Source: Haematobia irritans
Taxonomy: Eukaryota; Arthropoda; Insecta; Diptera; Muscidae
NCBI RefSeq assembly: GCF_050003625.1
Contig: NC_134401.1
Span: 98,868,852-98,932,851 of the forward strand
DNA length: 64,000 bases
Reading direction: 5' to 3'
Within the stretch, counting starts at the first letter, position 1. Each line of letters opens with the position of its first letter. The notes beneath the pieces are model-generated. The model saw only the letters and a list, made by a program, of their open reading frames with translations, had not been told where the DNA came from and ran no database searches. This document shows, piece by piece, positions 61,322 through 64,000 of this stretch. The position numbers and the translations under genes are program-made.

Positions 61322-62453
61322 CTGTAGTCCCTTCGGCGAGTGTGCAAAATACCTTGGCGTTATTTCGGACAGAAAGCAGAACTTTAAGCTTAATATTGAA
61401 GAAAGGGCGAGTAGGTAATAGGGGAAAAGTGGGAACTAAAACCGAAAATTGTGCATTGGCTGTACACGGCAGTAGTTAGACCTATAATGCTATACGGTGT
61501 TGTAGTCTGGTGGTCGGCACTTCAGCAGCCGGCAAATTTAGATAAAGTTCAGCGTATGACGTGCTTGTGTATCTCAGACGCATTCAGTAAGCCAAACAGT
61601 CAGCAGCAAAAACGGCAGTACGGTTGCGTAACCCATAGCTGTGGTCGGGAAAAATGCATGGTCACAGGTTGGTCCTCAAAATAATCTCAGATGTGCCAAA
61701 CGTAGTGGATTACTCTCTGGCGAAAACGCTTTTCGACAAAAACTTTGAAATTCTAATTGCCAACAGTGCGGGGTGGAACACACAGACCCCTGGGAATAAA
61801 CGTTATATAGATTTCAATACCGATGGCTCCAAATTGAATGGACAAGTGGGTTTCGGAACAATTACCTAATCACTGTAGTGTTTTTCAGGCTGAAATATTA
61901 GCAATAAAAGAGGTGGCAAATTGGTTGAGAAATAATGTTCCAACAAATATTGGCATTAATATATACTCAGACTCCTTGGATTCTGTGTTCCTTAACTCGG
62001 AAACGGTCATCAACTGCCGCAAATCTCTCAATGTGATGTCTGAACATTACACATGAACATATCAGGCAACTACCTTACATATTCCAGGGAAACTAGAATC
62101 TCTTGGTATGCCTCTGGCTCCCTGCAAGCTCATACTGCGTGAGAAGGTGAATGTTCTATAGGGTTGCAATGACACTAAGCAAATATGGTCCCATCTAAAC
62201 TTAAACCGCACACTATATATGTTAGTGTTTTCAAGACATCAGATATGTTATAACTCCTGATGTCTGCTCTGTCTGATAAGCGAGTTTGCAAAAACTATTG
62301 GCGCGATGTATAATGAATTTTGCATGAGCTGTCATGATGCGGAGGAAAAGGAATCAATTATACACCTCTTGTGTGTACGTACTGCATTTTGTGTAAGGCG
62401 TAAGCGGCTTGTTTCATCGGAAGAAAATCGAGAAGGTTCAGCGGTTAAAACTA
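61322..62453 (+). pseudogene. LINE C-terminal half: thumb, RNase H, C-terminus (family L-d)
   Basis: In order: FGECAKYLGVISDRK; KPKIVHWLYTAVVRPIMLYG; LDKVQRM; NFEILIANS; FNTDGSKLNGQVGFG (RNase H first Asp); HCSVFQAEILAIKE (Glu); NIYSDS (second Asp); GKLESLGMPLAPCKL; EKESIIHLLC. Several internal deletions and frameshifts remove other blocks. The LINE encodes RNase H after RT, like L-a but of a different family. The C-terminus is interrupted by MITE M at 62454. Confidence 0.88.
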
Positions 62454-63027
62454 CCCAGCAAAAAAAGCGTCGCCAAAAAAGTAATCAAAATGTTCTTTTT
62501 GGATACGGAAGTGGTGCAAAATTGGCGCAGAAGCGATGAATTTAACATGGGCTTGTCATAGGACGGATGCCCACCATTTCAACAACCGTTGCACTGAATT
62601 TGCATCACTTCCTAAGGTGTGATGCGAATCCAGTGTTTTGGATGTGAATTAGGAAATTTTGTGATATTTTGACGAATAAATAATTTTTAAAACTTTTAAT
62701 GATTTTTAATGTATTATAACGTTTGTCTGGAACATTTGACATCAAATATTTTCAAAAATACGCAATTTTTCTAGAAAGGATTTAGCATTTTTACGGCAAA
62801 ATTTAGAAAATTTGAAATATTTTATTAATTCTTAATCTGTTTTTAACCTATTTGAAACAATATAAATTTTAAATTTCCCATTAAAAATATGAAAAAAGCG
62901 AATTATAAAAAAACTTACTCAAATGAACTTCCTGTGCAGTTAAAATAAAGAACATCTTTGGGAGGACATTTTTGGAAGTACTTTTAAAGTTGTGTCATTA
63001 GAAGAACTTCCAATTTTTTTTGCTGGG
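62454..63027. mobile_element. MITE family M, 574 bp, inserted in LINE L-d
   Basis: Starts cccagcaaaaaaagcgtcgc and ends attttttttgctggg, with TA at 62452-62453 and 63028-63029. Same interior as 58331-58896 (tgaatttaacatgggcttgt, gtcataggacgga). Confidence 0.92.
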
Positions 63028-63029
63028 TA

Positions 63030-63085
63030 GAAAAGCCCATATGTAATAGGTACATTTAGTTAATGTGGTATCACAACGGTCCTCA
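63030..63085 (+). pseudogene. 3' end of LINE L-d
   Basis: gcccatatgtaataggtaca and ttaatgtggtatcacaac continue the LINE after the MITE. aatgtggtatcacaa is identical to the SINE S1 tail. Confidence 0.6.
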
Positions 63086-63480
63086 AAAGCGACTAGCTTA
63101 AATCGTCCTTGATACCAACCAGCCGCCTCTTGGTGTCGAGGATCTGGGCCGGGAAACTTTCCAGCACCTGTGAGTAGACGCCAGACAAAGTATTCTCAAT
63201 TTCCCCCCACTGCTCCCCTGTTAACAATCGCCATCACAAGACTGTTTTTTGCCACTGAGGCAAACGATCTTTGATCCCTTTTGGAAGATGACAGTTCATC
63301 CGGCGATCTTTCCCTCTTTCCAGCTTCAAGAATTTCTTGCTTGGGTCGACTGATCGTAATTTCTTTACGATAAACAAGACATTTCTGCGTTCCTTAAATC
63401 TCTTTCTTGAAGGAAAGGAGGTCCTTTTGATGACGTTACCTTAGGGAAAGTTCGACTGGTCAAATTATCGCAATATAATG
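63086..63480 (-). pseudogene. LINE ORF1 (gag-like) fragment
   Basis: Minus-strand text in three frames: KRDQRSFASVAKNSLVMAI, GEIENTLSGVYSQVLESF, and AAGWYQGRFKLVAF. This recalls the ORF1/DUF4780-type region of RNase-H LINEs in flies (GWY.GR.KL.A near its end). Frameshifted. Upstream text on the minus strand (RKRFKERRNVLF) is basic, as in ORF1 proteins. Confidence 0.6.
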
Positions 63481-63829
63481 TTTCTGGATGCAAACATCCA
63501 TTAATTTAGAAATTTCGTATAAACATATATGTGTTTAGAAATGTCAGAGAGCGAGAGAGAATACAAGAAAAGGATAAAGATGACGACGAAGATAGATAAC
63601 GAAAGATATGTAAAACTGCAAGTTTAGTTACATCAAACAAAAGTGTAGGTTTCCGAGTAAACGTTCATGATTGCTTATTGAACTCATTTCCCATGTAAAA
63701 TCCTATTCAGTTTTAACACGTGTTGTCATTGGAACGAGTCAGTCCTCACTCAACCCTCCATAAGATTCAGCTAACCAAAAGTTAGCTCAAAGTGAGTTAG
63801 CTTTAGGCTGATAACACACATCAAAATGT
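63481..63829. other. unassigned sequence
   Basis: No gene recognised; a few agttagct dyads near 63780-63800. Confidence 0.4.
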
Positions 63830-64000
63830 TGGTCTGGGTCGTGGTGAAATTCTGAGTCGATCTAGCTACGTCCGTCCGTCCGGCTGTCCGTCCGTCTGTG
63901 GAAATCATGCTAACTTCCGAATGAAACAAGCTATCGACTTTAAACGGCACAAGTAGTTGTTATTAATGTAGGTCGGATGGTATTGCAAATGGGCCATATC
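63830..64000 (-). mobile_element. Helentron-like family A, 3' part, runs out of the window
   Basis: tctgggtcgtggtgaaattc, gagtcgatctagc, a (GTCC)n run, then aacttccgaatgaaacaagc and gtaggtcggatggtattgca. The 3' terminal arm left of the core is missing; the element continues beyond 64000. Confidence 0.9.

Overview
The window is eukaryotic, repeat-dominated DNA from a higher fly. The closest match I can suggest is a muscid such as house fly, stable fly or horn fly. The reasons are very high AT content, no compact gene array, Helentron-type interspersed elements with the (GTCY)n / TA-microsatellite core known from Diptera, a 29-bp TATAG-containing minisatellite, and tRNA-derived SINEs ending in taacctaacc. 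I found no intact host gene that I can name. Almost everything recognisable is a mobile element, a relic of one, or a tandem repeat.

Layout. 1-2.0 kb: 442-bp satellite that passes directly into a 29-bp minisatellite. 2.5-4.5 kb: degenerate minus-strand LINE with reverse transcriptase (RT) and RNase H. 5.5-5.8 kb: a second LINE RT fragment, cut off by a 2.6-kb 29-bp array that runs to 8.45 kb. 9.3-12.3 kb: near-complete but decayed RTE-like LINE (endonuclease, RT, C-terminus), followed by a minus-strand LINE relic to 13.3 kb. 13.8-29.1 kb: a dense patchwork of Helentron-like elements, two kinds of SINE, and several terminal-inverted-repeat (TIR) elements. Many of these can be delimited exactly by 8-bp target-site duplications (TSDs). 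29.1-36.2 kb: the only long stretch with no clearly recognised transposon, possibly promoter, intron or intergenic DNA of a host gene. 36.2-44.3 kb: minisatellites, small MITEs, and a duplicated coding-like segment at 41.2-41.9 kb. 44.4-50.5 kb: tandem and segmentally duplicated Helentron-like elements joined by very long TA arrays. 50.5-51.2 kb: dead mariner plus SINE. 51.9-53.3 kb: third Helentron-like family. 53.7-55.4 kb: hAT-type element carrying a nested mariner whose shortened transposase frame is open (237 aa). 55.7-63.0 kb: one RNase-H LINE apparently split by about 5.4 kb of nested insertions. 63.1 kb to the end: LINE ORF1 relic and the start of another Helentron-like element.

How the parts relate. 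Three diverged Helentron-like families (called A, B and C here) share the same architecture: a 5' hairpin, subterminal inverted repeats, and a core of GTCY repeats followed by a TA run. They also share a central tandem repeat of exactly 153 bp (51 codons). The 153-bp period keeps frames open across units, so the longest open frames in the window (279, 263 and 239 codons) are by-products of repeat length and not genes. The 29-bp minisatellite occurs at seven places and has spread into elements of different classes. The SINE and one LINE share 3' sequence, as expected for a SINE mobilised by that LINE.

Limits: all family assignments rest on motifs and structure read by eye. No database search was possible. 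Boundaries without a TSD are approximate.
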